Shown here: positions 1-7,308 of the stretch, one piece after another
How the letters are laid out: every line of letters starts with the position of its first letter
Position numbering within the stretch: position 1 is the first letter of the stretch
Origin: Bacteroidota bacterium
GTDB lineage: Bacteria; Bacteroidota; Bacteroidia; Bacteroidales; Prolixibacteraceae
DNA: 23,590 nt
Assembly: GCA_023393265.1 (NCBI GenBank)
Contig: JAEWME010000099.1
Span: forward strand, 1-23,590
Direction: 5' to 3'
Program-made: the position numbers and the translations under genes
The notes under the pieces: model-generated
Seen by the model: only the letters and a program-made list of their open reading frames with translations
Database searches by the model: none
Told to the model about the DNA's origin: nothing

Positions 1-720
1 GTTGCACTCTTGAATGTTTTTGGAAACTATAAAAAGAATAAAATTAGCTGGGAAAACAGCTTGGATCTGGGTTACGGATTGCTGAAGGAACAGGACAACG
101 AAACGGTTAAGTCGAACGATAAAATAGATTTCAATTCGAAGTTTGGTGTGTTAGCCACTGAAAAGTTATTTTATTCGGCATTATTCAATTTTAAATCGCA
201 GTTTGCCCCTGGATACAAGTATCCGAATACCACCGATGCCATTTCGCGTTTTATGGCTCCCGGGTATATCTCGTTGTCGTTTGGTATCGATTACAAGCCA
301 GGAAAAATATTGTCGGTTTTTGTATCCCCGCTTTCAGGAAAAATGACACTTGTAACCGACAACGAATTGTCTTCGGTGGGAGCGTTCGGGGTTGATCCTG
401 GCAAGGAAATGAGAGCAGAAGTTGGTTCATTTGCGAAGGTTGAGATAAAAACAGAGGTTGTGAAGAATGTAAGTCTGAGCACGAAAGTCGACTTGTTCTC
501 AAACTATCTTGACAAGCCCCAAAATGTGGATGTTAACTGGGATTTGCTACTCAACATGAAAATTAATGACTATTTATCGGCGAATTTCATTGCAAACCTT
601 ATTTATGATGACGATATAAAAATTGCAATAGATAAGAATAACGACGGAATCATTGAAAGTAGTGGTCCGAAAGTCCAGTTTAAGGAGATGTTTGGTGTAG
701 GATTGAGCCTAAAATTTTGA
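1..720 (+). CDS. DUF3078 family protein, 3' part only
   Basis: The reading frame is already open at base 1 and ends at TGA 718-720, so only about 239 C-terminal residues are visible and the start lies upstream. The visible part is rich in alternating hydrophobic/polar strands with aromatic residues and ends in a Phe (VGLSLKF), as outer-membrane beta-barrel proteins do. The opening segment (ALLNVFGNYKKNKISWENSLDLGYGL, split here for length: ALLNVFGNYKKN then WENSLDLGYGL) and the later PGYISLSFGIDYKP and LSPLSGKMT-like stretches match the DUF3078 family of Bacteroidota as I know it. The function of that family is unknown; an outer-membrane location is inferred from the strand pattern. No terminator follows directly; the nearest is about 200 bases downstream. 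Confidence 0.75.
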   Translation, partial: VALLNVFGNYKKNKISWENSLDLGYGLLKEQDNETVKSNDKIDFNSKFGVLATEKLFYSALFNFKSQFAPGYKYPNTTDAISRFMAPGYISLSFGIDYKPGKILSVFVSPLSGKMTLVTDNELSSVGAFGVDPGKEMRAEVGSFAKVEIKTEVVKNVSLSTKVDLFSNYLDKPQNVDVNWDLLLNMKINDYLSANFIANLIYDDDIKIAIDKNNDGIIESSGPKVQFKEMFGVGLSLKF

Positions 721-918
721 TTTTTCGGTTAATTTTCTAGCTGTAATATACCCGTTCGTTTATAAAATCGGGCAGTTCGTAATGAAAATAGATCATTTCG
801 CAAAAAACCTTCTTTTTATAATTCGAGTTGACTCAATAGTGCATATTTTTGGGGTACAAATTTGCCAATCAATTAGTAAAATAACCTGGTTTAATAAACA
901 CCTCAGAAGCACAAAAGG

Positions 919-947
919 AAAGTCAGCCAATTTTGGTTGACTTTTTT
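919..947 (+). terminator. intrinsic terminator, orphan
   Basis: Arms AAAGTCAGCCAA (919-930) and TTGGTTGACTTT (933-944) pair over 12 positions with one G-U, followed by T residues to 947. It lies about 200 bases past the DUF3078 stop, so it ends either a long 3' tail of that mRNA or a separate small transcript. Confidence 0.8.
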
Positions 948-991
948 CATTTCATGCCCCTGAAATTTCTTTTCATTTTCAACTTTTAGTA

Positions 992-999
992 TACTTTTG
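992..999 (+). promoter_or_regulatory. -7 element of pyrH promoter
   Basis: TACTTTTG fits the Bacteroidota TAnnTTTG box and lies 15 bases before the pyrH ATG, giving a very short leader. No good TTTG box is seen 19-21 bases upstream. Confidence 0.5.
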
Positions 1000-1014
1000 C
1001 TGAAAATTACAGAT

Positions 1015-1725
1015 ATGCCCCGATTTAAACGCATTTTACTGAAATTAAGTGGTGAATCTCTGATGGGAGATCAGCAATATGGTATTGATCCGCAGCGTCT
1101 TTCTGATTATGCCGACCAAATCAGTGAGGTCGTTAAAATGGGTGTTCAGGTAGGCATTGTAATTGGTGGAGGAAACATCTTTCGGGGGTTGAGTGGTTCG
1201 ACCAAGGGATTCGACAGAGTGAAAGGTGATCAGATGGGAATGCTGGCAACTGTGATTAATAGCTTGGCCTTAAACTCAGCGCTTCAAAGCGTTGGCTGCA
1301 AATCGAGGGTTTTAACAGCCATTCGGATGGAGCCTATAGGTGAATTTTACTCTAAGGATAAAGCTGTTGACATTTTGGAGCGAGGCGAAGTTGTGATCCT
1401 TTCGGCTGGAACGGGAAATCCGTATTTTACAACTGATACTGGTTCGTCGTTGAGGGGAATTGAAATTGAGGCAGATGTAATGATGAAAGGAACCAGGGTT
1501 GACGGCATTTATACTGCCGATCCTGAGAAAGATACCACTGCAACACGGTTCGAAGATATATCCTATGATGAAGTGTATCAACGTGGATTAAAGGTAATGG
1601 ACCTTACAGCAACGGCAATGTGTAAGGAAAATAACTTACCAATCATTGTTTTCAATATGGATGTAAAAGGTAATCTGAAAAAAATTATGGAAGGCCAAAA
1701 TATTGGTACATACGTTCATAGATAG
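1015..1725 (+). CDS. pyrH: UMP kinase
   Basis: Phosphorylates UMP to UDP with ATP in the cytoplasm, the first committed step from UMP to the pyrimidine nucleotides. The protein is 236 residues, normal for bacterial PyrH of the amino-acid kinase fold. Seen: KLSGESL near residue 10, GGGNIFRG at 51-58, GDQMGMLATVIN around 71-82, GTGNPYFTTDT at about 133-143 and KGTRVDGIYTADP at about 148-160, all family signatures. The ATG at 1015 (MPRFKRILLKLSGE) is preferred over an in-frame TTG at 997, because the TTG lies inside the likely promoter box and only the ATG gives the usual N-terminus. frr follows after 106 bases, the common bacterial pairing, but with its own promoter box. Confidence 0.96.
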   Translation: MPRFKRILLKLSGESLMGDQQYGIDPQRLSDYADQISEVVKMGVQVGIVIGGGNIFRGLSGSTKGFDRVKGDQMGMLATVINSLALNSALQSVGCKSRVLTAIRMEPIGEFYSKDKAVDILERGEVVILSAGTGNPYFTTDTGSSLRGIEIEADVMMKGTRVDGIYTADPEKDTTATRFEDISYDEVYQRGLKVMDLTATAMCKENNLPIIVFNMDVKGNLKKIMEGQNIGTYVHR

Positions 1726-1785
1726 GTGTTTGTGAGATTTTTTGACTAAAAGTTCAGATAAATTTTATAATAGTTTAATTTTTTC

Positions 1786-1793
1786 TATATTTG
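1786..1793 (+). promoter_or_regulatory. -7 element of frr promoter
   Basis: TATATTTG matches TAnnTTTG, 38 bases before the frr ATG. A TTTT at 1763-1766 lies at N19, a weak form of the TTTG box. It suggests frr can be transcribed apart from pyrH. Confidence 0.55.
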
Positions 1794-1831
1794 TTGCCAG
1801 CACTTTTAATAATCGAAAAGAGTTAGTTCAT

Positions 1832-2395
1832 ATGCAGGAAGAGGTTCAGATGTTATTAGATATTTGCAGGGAAAGAATGGAGCATGCAATTGACCACTTA
1901 GACAAAGAATTGGTTCATATTCGTGCCGGAAAGGCTTCCCCAAGAATGTTGGATTCAGTAATGGTCGAATATTATGGAAGTTTGGTCCCAATCATGCAAG
2001 TATCAAATATAAGCACTCCTGATGCCAGAACAATTGCCATTCAACCTTGGGAAAAATCGATGATTAGACCCATTGAAAAGGCGATTATTAATTCGAATCT
2101 GGGCTTTAATCCTGATAACAATGGTGAAATAATTCGCATCTCCGTTCCGGCGCCGACAGAACAAAGGCGTAAGGATATGGTGAAGCAGGTGAACAAGGAA
2201 GGTGAAACCGCAAAAGTTAGCCTCCGCAGCGCAAGAAAAGACGCAAACGACAATCTGAAAAAGATGTTGAAAGATGGTCTTTCTGAAGATGCTGAAAAAG
2301 ATGCTGAAACTGAAGTTCAAGAAATGGTGAATGACTTCAGTCGTAAAGTTGACAAAATGCTCGAGGATAAAAACCAAGAGATTTTAACGATATAA
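1832..2395 (+). CDS. frr: ribosome recycling factor
   Basis: Releases ribosomes from mRNA after termination together with EF-G. It has 187 residues, the normal size. Characteristic stretches are the helix segment ELVHIRAGKASPRMLDSV near residues 25-42, the beta part VEYYGSLVPIMQVSNIS, and the PTEQRRKDMVKQVNKEGE segment near residues 110-127. A longer in-frame reading starts at 1742, but it would add a non-conserved, AT-rich extension that crosses the promoter box, so the ATG at 1832 is chosen. It ends just before a strong terminator that closes the pyrH-frr unit. Confidence 0.95.
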   Translation: MQEEVQMLLDICRERMEHAIDHLDKELVHIRAGKASPRMLDSVMVEYYGSLVPIMQVSNISTPDARTIAIQPWEKSMIRPIEKAIINSNLGFNPDNNGEIIRISVPAPTEQRRKDMVKQVNKEGETAKVSLRSARKDANDNLKKMLKDGLSEDAEKDAETEVQEMVNDFSRKVDKMLEDKNQEILTI

Positions 2396-2447
2396 TTGTT
2401 TCTAGTTTTCTGTTTTCTGAACATTGTTTAATTGTTTTCATGGCTTT

Positions 2448-2481
2448 GAGGCGGCTTGTTGAAGCTGCCTCAATTTTTTTT
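2448..2481 (+). terminator. intrinsic terminator after frr
   Basis: Arms GAGGCGGCTT (2448-2457) and AAGCTGCCTC (2462-2471), ten pairs with one G-U, loop of four, then AA and eight T. It lies 52 bases past the frr stop. Confidence 0.92.
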
Positions 2482-2652
2482 ACCCCTCCATTTTAAGGTT
2501 TTCTTCTTTATTATTAAACTCGTTTTATCTGCTTGTTCATTTCAATTTTAGTTGATAATTTCAAAAAGGTTTTCAGGAGAAAATGGATGTTGCTTTTTTC
2601 ATTCTGAATACTGACGATGAATTTGTTAAGTTATTAATTTAATATATTGTAA

Positions 2653-3360
2653 ATGAAAAAGATAGTATTTGCACTGCTCGGGATTACTCTTTTTTTTCAG
2701 CTTAAAGCGCAACCGGAAAAGATTAATACGCTTACCGATGCAGAGAAGAAAGCGGGTTGGCAATTGCTTTTCAATGGAGAAAACCTTGATGGATGGAAAA
2801 CTTTTCAGGGAAAAGAAATTACAGGATGGCACATTGTCGATGGTGTTTTAAGTAACTCGGGTGTTGGAAGCGATCATGGCGGCGATATCGTTACCAAAGC
2901 CAGGTATCAGAATTTCGAACTTAAAGTCGATTGGAAAGTTTCCCCTCAAAGTAACAGCGGTATTTTCTATCATGTAAACGAAAAAGTTGGAACCGCTATT
3001 TATGAATCGGGTCCTGAATATCAACTTATCGACGACAAAGGCTGGCCCGAAAAATTGCACGATGATCAGTATTCCGGTTCAAACTATGGGATGAACCCGC
3101 CGATAAAACAAGCGAGTAAGGATGCCGGTGAGTGGAATGAAACCAGGATTGTGGTTGACGGTACTCATGTTCAGCATTTTCTCAATGGCGTCAAAGTGGT
3201 TGATTATTACTTATGGGATGATAACTGGAAAGCACTGAAGGAAAAGGGCAAATGGAAGGATTATCCTTATTACGGACTTGCAAAAAAAGGGAACATTGGG
3301 CTTCAGGACCACGGTGGACTAACACAATTCAGAAATATTAAAATCAGGATAATCAGATAG
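2653..3360 (+). CDS. secreted DUF1080 (3-keto-disaccharide hydrolase-like) protein
   Basis: The 235-residue protein opens with a signal peptide (MKKIVFALLGITLFFQLKAQ; cleavage likely after about residue 20). The rest is one DUF1080 domain: WQLLFNGENLDGWKTF at about 36-51, NSGIFYHV at about 101-108, GPEYQLIDDKG at 120-130 and NIGLQDHGGLTQFRNIKI at about 214-231. Members are concanavalin-like sandwich proteins of the envelope; some hydrolyse 3-keto-glycosides, which is known of the family and not shown here. The substrate is unknown. The next gene starts three bases after the stop, so the two are probably co-transcribed. Upstream, a TTTG at 2622-2625 and TATATTG at 2643-2649 resemble a promoter but would leave almost no leader; the promoter is uncertain. 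Confidence 0.87.
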   Translation: MKKIVFALLGITLFFQLKAQPEKINTLTDAEKKAGWQLLFNGENLDGWKTFQGKEITGWHIVDGVLSNSGVGSDHGGDIVTKARYQNFELKVDWKVSPQSNSGIFYHVNEKVGTAIYESGPEYQLIDDKGWPEKLHDDQYSGSNYGMNPPIKQASKDAGEWNETRIVVDGTHVQHFLNGVKVVDYYLWDDNWKALKEKGKWKDYPYYGLAKKGNIGLQDHGGLTQFRNIKIRIIR

Positions 3361-3363
3361 GCA

Positions 3364-4146
3364 ATGAACGGAATGGTCGATTACCACATGCATACCATCC
3401 TTTCCGACGGTCGTGAAACATATGAGGAAATGGTTCGTATGGCCATTGAAAAAGGGCTGAATGAAATTGGTTTCAGCGATCATATTTGCCTGAAGCCAGT
3501 CGATTGGGCCATGCGAATGGAAGATATTCCGGTAATGACCATGCAAATTCTTGATTTGAAGGAGAAATACTGCGAGCAGATCGACATCAGGTACGGCGTG
3601 GAAATGGATTATTTTCCTGAAAAGGAGGAAGAGATTGGCAAATTACTCGAAACGATTCCGGTTGACTATGTAATTGGTTCAGTCCATTTTATCGGCGACT
3701 GGAATTTTGATACAGATCAGTCGTTATATGGCAAATGGTCGAACGATGTGTTGTATGAGAAATACTTCACAATCATTCAACAGGCAGCCCAGTCGGGACT
3801 TTTTGATATTATCGGGCACATAGATATCATCAAGAAATTCAGGATTTACCCGGAAACAAATCAGGACGTGCTTCTCGAAGAAACGATCAGTATCATTAAA
3901 GAAAATAACCTGGTTGTTGAATTAAATACTGGCGGAATGGACCGGCCATGTGCCGAATTTACTCCCAGTCCAAAATTGCTTGAGATGTGTTTCAGGCATC
4001 ATGTGCCGGTTACTTTGAGTTCAGACGCACACCGGCCTTTGCAGATTGCACGGTATTATGATAGTGCGGTTTCGCTTCTCAGGCAGACCGGCTATACTGA
4101 ACTGGTCGGCTTTCAAAACCGAACCCGGCGAATCATCCGGCTTTAA
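3364..4146 (+). CDS. PHP-domain phosphoesterase, histidinol-phosphatase (HisJ/HisK) type
   Basis: A 260-residue cytoplasmic protein with the full metal-site set of the PHP family: H8 and H10 (DYHMHT), D15, H40 (SDH), E80 (GVEMDYF), H108 (GSVH), H152 (GHID), D221 and H223 (SSDAH). Length and motif spacing fit the HisJ-type histidinol-phosphatase, which removes phosphate from L-histidinol phosphate in histidine synthesis. No other his gene is in the window, so a different small phosphate monoester is possible. The start at 3364 is three bases past the stop of the DUF1080 gene; a second ATG at 3373 (MVDYHMHT) is equally compatible with the fold. A shared terminator follows within five bases of the stop. 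Confidence 0.82.
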   Translation: MNGMVDYHMHTILSDGRETYEEMVRMAIEKGLNEIGFSDHICLKPVDWAMRMEDIPVMTMQILDLKEKYCEQIDIRYGVEMDYFPEKEEEIGKLLETIPVDYVIGSVHFIGDWNFDTDQSLYGKWSNDVLYEKYFTIIQQAAQSGLFDIIGHIDIIKKFRIYPETNQDVLLEETISIIKENNLVVELNTGGMDRPCAEFTPSPKLLEMCFRHHVPVTLSSDAHRPLQIARYYDSAVSLLRQTGYTELVGFQNRTRRIIRL

Positions 4147-4150
4147 AAGA

Positions 4151-4186
4151 AAAAGGCTTGCTTCACAACAGAAGCAAGCCTTTTTT
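4151..4186. terminator. bidirectional terminator between PHP and OmpA-type genes
   Basis: Arms AAAAGGCTTGCTTC (4151-4164) and GAAGCAAGCCTTTT (4171-4184), 14 perfect pairs, loop of six. T runs lie on the right for the plus strand and, as A residues, on the left for the minus strand. It serves both convergent genes. Confidence 0.93.
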
Positions 4187-4200
4187 GTATTAGGCCAAAT

Positions 4201-5154
4201 TTAGTTTGTTTCCAGAATTTTAAAAATTTCATCCAGACGCGGAGTCAGAATAATTTCTGTTCTGCGGTTTTTCTGTCGGGCTTCGGATGTGTCAGCTTCA
4301 TCGATCGGGAAAAATTCTCCTCTTCCGGCCGCCACAATTCTTTTGGGATCAATGCTTTTGTTTTTCAGTAAAATTCTCGAAACCGCTGTAGCGCGCATCA
4401 CGCTCAAATCCCAGTTGTCTTTTACCTGCCCGGTTCCGCGCATTGGAACATTGTCGGTGTGTCCTTCCACCATTACATTTATGTCGGCATTCTGGGCGAG
4501 CACTTCGGCAAGGTTCGACAAAGCCTGCTGGCCTTTCGGATCAACTTCCCATTGACCGGTTTTAAACAAGAGTTGTTCATCGAGCGACACGTAAACTTTT
4601 CCGTTTTTTTCCTGAATGGTCAATCCTTTATTGTTGAAGCCAACAAGTGCGTTCATCACCTTTTCCCGAAGTTGTTTCACTGCGTCGTCTTTTGCCTGTA
4701 ATGCTTCCTGAAGTTCTTTCAGTTTTTGGCTGCGTTCTTCGAGTTCTTTTTGGGCAGTTTTCAGGATGTCTTCTCTTTTCTGAAGGTCGCCTTGAGCCTG
4801 CTCAAGTTTTTCAAGCAATCGGGCAATCTCTTGAGAACTACCAGCTTTTAAACTGTTGAGTTGCGATTCGAGGTCGGTGTTCGACTGCAGCAATTGTTGG
4901 TTGTTCAGTTTCAGGCTCTCTATGTTACGGTTCAATTCTTCCTGCTTTGTCTTCAGGTTGGCAACGTCTTTATCGAGTTTTTCATTTTTACTCTGAAGCT
5001 CTGTAAGCTGAACTTTCAAACCTTGGTTTTGTTCTTTCAGATTCTGCGATTGGGTCTGACAATCCTGAAATTTGCCGTTCAATTCGTTGAACTTTTTCGA
5101 AGAAACACAAGCCGTGACCGAAAAAATCAGGGCTGCAAATACAATTTTATTCAT
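4201..5154 (-). CDS. OmpA-family peptidoglycan-binding lipoprotein with coiled coil
   Basis: The 317-residue protein has a lipoprotein signal (MNKIVFAALIFSVTAC; lipobox VTAC, lipidated C16). A long heptad-rich coiled coil spans about residues 22-168, rich in L, Q, E and K. A C-terminal OmpA/MotB domain covers about 175-305. The OmpA domain holds EGHTDNVP with D234, and R254 in the LSVMRA segment; by analogy with Acinetobacter OmpA these two bind the diaminopimelate of peptidoglycan. It ends with the usual GRGE...RQKNRRTEIIL block. The likely role is to tether the outer membrane to the wall or act as a spacer. It is a single-gene unit with a near-perfect promoter at 5176-5207 and a shared terminator. 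Comparable proteins are common in Bacteroidota; the exact subfamily is not assigned. Confidence 0.9.
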   Translation of the reverse strand: MNKIVFAALIFSVTACVSSKKFNELNGKFQDCQTQSQNLKEQNQGLKVQLTELQSKNEKLDKDVANLKTKQEELNRNIESLKLNNQQLLQSNTDLESQLNSLKAGSSQEIARLLEKLEQAQGDLQKREDILKTAQKELEERSQKLKELQEALQAKDDAVKQLREKVMNALVGFNNKGLTIQEKNGKVYVSLDEQLLFKTGQWEVDPKGQQALSNLAEVLAQNADINVMVEGHTDNVPMRGTGQVKDNWDLSVMRATAVSRILLKNKSIDPKRIVAAGRGEFFPIDEADTSEARQKNRRTEIILTPRLDEIFKILETN

Positions 5155-5175
5155 GGCTTTTTGTTTTTAGTTGGT

Positions 5176-5207
5176 CAAATATAGAACTTTGCCCGTTTTT
5201 CGGCAAA
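5176..5207 (-). promoter_or_regulatory. promoter of the OmpA-type gene
   Basis: On the minus strand: TTTG (5207-5204), exactly 20 bases, TATATTTG (5183-5176). This is the full TTTG-N19-21-TAnnTTTG consensus of the Bacteroidota housekeeping sigma factor. The -7 box ends 21 bases before the ATG. Confidence 0.85.
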
Positions 5208-5310
5208 TCCGAATTACTTGTTCAGCATAGGGTCAAAAACTGACGGATAATTGCTTTCGTCGTTTGAACTTTTGATATTTTTCGGGGTACGCTATACTGA
5301 TCATTAGTTG

Positions 5311-5318
5311 TATATTTG
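5311..5318 (+). promoter_or_regulatory. -7 element of dxs promoter
   Basis: TATATTTG, identical to the box of the divergent OmpA-type gene, 21 bases before the dxs ATG. No TTTG lies at the expected distance upstream, so it may need an activator or be weaker. Confidence 0.6.
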
Positions 5319-5339
5319 AAATTCAAAATTTTTAGCTGA

Positions 5340-7247
5340 ATGGGAGATCAAACAGGTAACTTGCTGGATCAGTTAAAAGATCCTTCTGAATTGCGAAAAT
5401 TGAAGGTTGATCAGTTACCCGAAGTTTGTTCAGAGCTTAGGGAATTTATTATAGATGAGGTTTCCACCAATCCCGGTCATTTCGGGGCTAGTCTGGGAGT
5501 AGTCGAATTAACTGTTGCACTTCACTACGTTTTTAAAACGCCATACGACTTGTTGGTCTGGGATGTTGGTCACCAGGCATACGGACACAAAATCCTTACA
5601 GGGCGAAAAGATGTTTTCCACACAAACCGAAAATACAAAGGTATCAGTGGTTTCCCAAAGCCTGCAGAAAGCGTTTACGATACATTTGGTGTCGGACATT
5701 CGAGCACTTCAATTTCTGCTGCACTTGGAATGGCAGTAGCTGCCAAACTGAAAAGTGAGCCCGAAAGAAAAATTGTAGCTATTATTGGCGACGGTGCAAT
5801 GACGGGAGGAATGGCGTTCGAAGGTTTGAATAATGCTGCCGTAAACAAATCAGACCTGTTGGTTATCCTGAATGATAACAACATGGCGATTGATCCGAAT
5901 GTTGGTGGAATGAGTAACTATCTTTTAAATATATCCAAATCTCAGACATACAATAGGTTGAAGAAGGATATTTGGGAAGGTTTGGGCAAATTGAATGGAT
6001 TTGGGCCAAAAGCGAGACGGTTGGTGCAGAAAACCGAAAATGCCGTTAAAACCATGTTGCTCAAACAGTCCAATTTGTTTGAAGGACTTGGGTTCAGGTA
6101 TTTTGGCCCGGTTGACGGGCACGATGTAGTTTATTTAACCGAAGTACTTCAGAGCCTGAGCCAGATTCCCGGGCCGAAACTGCTGCATGTCATTACGAAG
6201 AAAGGAAAAGGCTTTAAACAGGCGGAGTTACAGCAAACTGCATATCATGCTCCGGGCAAATTCGACAAGGTAACCGGAGAAATTCTGGACTGCGAGTGTG
6301 CTGTAAATAAACCACCCAAATTTCAGAATGTATTCGGACAGACCATGATCGAACTGGCTGAAATGAACGATCGGATTGTGGCCATAACTCCGGCGATGCC
6401 AACGGGTTGCTCGCTTAATATGATGATGGAAAAAATGCCGCACCGCACATTCGATGTGGGTATCGCTGAGCAACATGCAGTGACTTTTTCTGCCGGATTG
6501 GCTGTTCAGGGAATGCTTCCATTCTGCAACATTTATTCAACGTTCATGCAGCGGGCCTATGATCAGGTAATTCACGATGTCGCGCTCCAAAACCTGCAGG
6601 TTGTTTTTTGTCTCGATCGAGGCGGCTTGGTTGGTGCCGACGGAGCCACGCATCATGGCGTGTTCGATATTGCTTACATGCGGTCGATACCAAACATGAT
6701 TGTTTCGGCGCCGATGGACGAGATTGAGCTCAGGAATATGATGTTCACCGCTCAGGAAAAAAACCATGGACCGTTTTCGATCCGATACCCGAGGGGATGC
6801 GGTTGCATTATTGACTGGAAACAACCAATGGTGTCCATTGCGATTGGGAAAAGCCGTCAGCTTTCGGAAGGTGATGATTTGGCCATCCTTACCATTGGAA
6901 CAATGGGTATTCCGGCCAGTCGGGTTGTGAAAATGCTTCAGAAAGATGAAATTGCAGCAGCTCACTTCGACATGAGGTTTGTTAAGCCATTGGATGAGGA
7001 TGCCTTGCAAGGAATTTTCAGGAAATATAAAAAGGTAATAACCATCGAAGACGGCGTTTTGCAGGGTGGTTTTGGCAGTGCTGTCCTTGAGTTTATGACA
7101 GACCATAATTATTGTAACCAACTCAAACGACTCGGTATTCCTGATAAGTTTATCGATCACGGAAAAACAGAGGAACTTTATCATGAATACGGACTTGACC
7201 AGCAGGGAATTTATAAAAGCATAAAAGCATTCATGCTGGAGAATTAG
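5340..7247 (+). CDS. dxs: 1-deoxy-D-xylulose-5-phosphate synthase
   Basis: Condenses pyruvate with glyceraldehyde 3-phosphate, using thiamine diphosphate, to make DXP, the entry to the MEP pathway for isoprenoids (quinone tails, undecaprenyl carrier). The 635 residues are normal length. Seen: DVGHQAYGHK with H78, GVGHSSTSIS with H120, the ThDP/Mg motif GDGAMTGG at 150-157 with NDNNM at 178-182, VDGHD near 258-262, the transketolase pyrimidine-domain Glu in GIAEQHAVTF (E377), and a C-terminal domain with EDGVLQGGFGSAV. The ATG at 5340 is the first in frame and lies well behind the promoter box. A histidine kinase gene follows after 61 bases with no terminator between, so co-transcription is likely. 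Confidence 0.97.
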   Translation: MGDQTGNLLDQLKDPSELRKLKVDQLPEVCSELREFIIDEVSTNPGHFGASLGVVELTVALHYVFKTPYDLLVWDVGHQAYGHKILTGRKDVFHTNRKYKGISGFPKPAESVYDTFGVGHSSTSISAALGMAVAAKLKSEPERKIVAIIGDGAMTGGMAFEGLNNAAVNKSDLLVILNDNNMAIDPNVGGMSNYLLNISKSQTYNRLKKDIWEGLGKLNGFGPKARRLVQKTENAVKTMLLKQSNLFEGLGFRYFGPVDGHDVVYLTEVLQSLSQIPGPKLLHVITKKGKGFKQAELQQTAYHAPGKFDKVTGEILDCECAVNKPPKFQNVFGQTMIELAEMNDRIVAITPAMPTGCSLNMMMEKMPHRTFDVGIAEQHAVTFSAGLAVQGMLPFCNIYSTFMQRAYDQVIHDVALQNLQVVFCLDRGGLVGADGATHHGVFDIAYMRSIPNMIVSAPMDEIELRNMMFTAQEKNHGPFSIRYPRGCGCIIDWKQPMVSIAIGKSRQLSEGDDLAILTIGTMGIPASRVVKMLQKDEIAAAHFDMRFVKPLDEDALQGIFRKYKKVITIEDGVLQGGFGSAVLEFMTDHNYCNQLKRLGIPDKFIDHGKTEELYHEYGLDQQGIYKSIKAFMLEN

Positions 7248-7308
7248 TTTCCGGGATAATTTTTATTGACTGGTTTCGTTTATCTTGCATAACTAATACG
7301 CACTTACT

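Larger units (their letters stand above)
721..1014. other. non-coding stretch with orphan terminator before pyrH
   Basis: No convincing gene lies in these 294 bases. It holds a -7-like box TATTTTTG at 844-851, a strong terminator at 919-947, and the pyrH promoter box near 992-999. A transcript from about 858 to 947 would be a roughly 90-base RNA, so a small RNA is possible but not shown. Confidence 0.5.

Noticed and set aside
997..1014. TTG start for pyrH at 997
   Set aside because: It lies inside the promoter box; the ATG at 1015 gives the normal N-terminus.
1742..1831. In-frame extension of frr to 1742
   Set aside because: It adds 30 residues with no family match and runs through the TATATTTG promoter box.
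2003..2377. Minus-strand ORF of 124 codons over frr
   Set aside because: It is an antisense shadow of a certain gene, with no recognisable protein features.
4289..5184. Plus-strand ORFs over the OmpA-type gene
   Set aside because: They are shadows of the coiled-coil gene and lack any known motif.
6537..7184. Minus-strand ORF of 215 codons over dxs
   Set aside because: Long but antisense to conserved dxs, with composition of a shadow frame and no start context.
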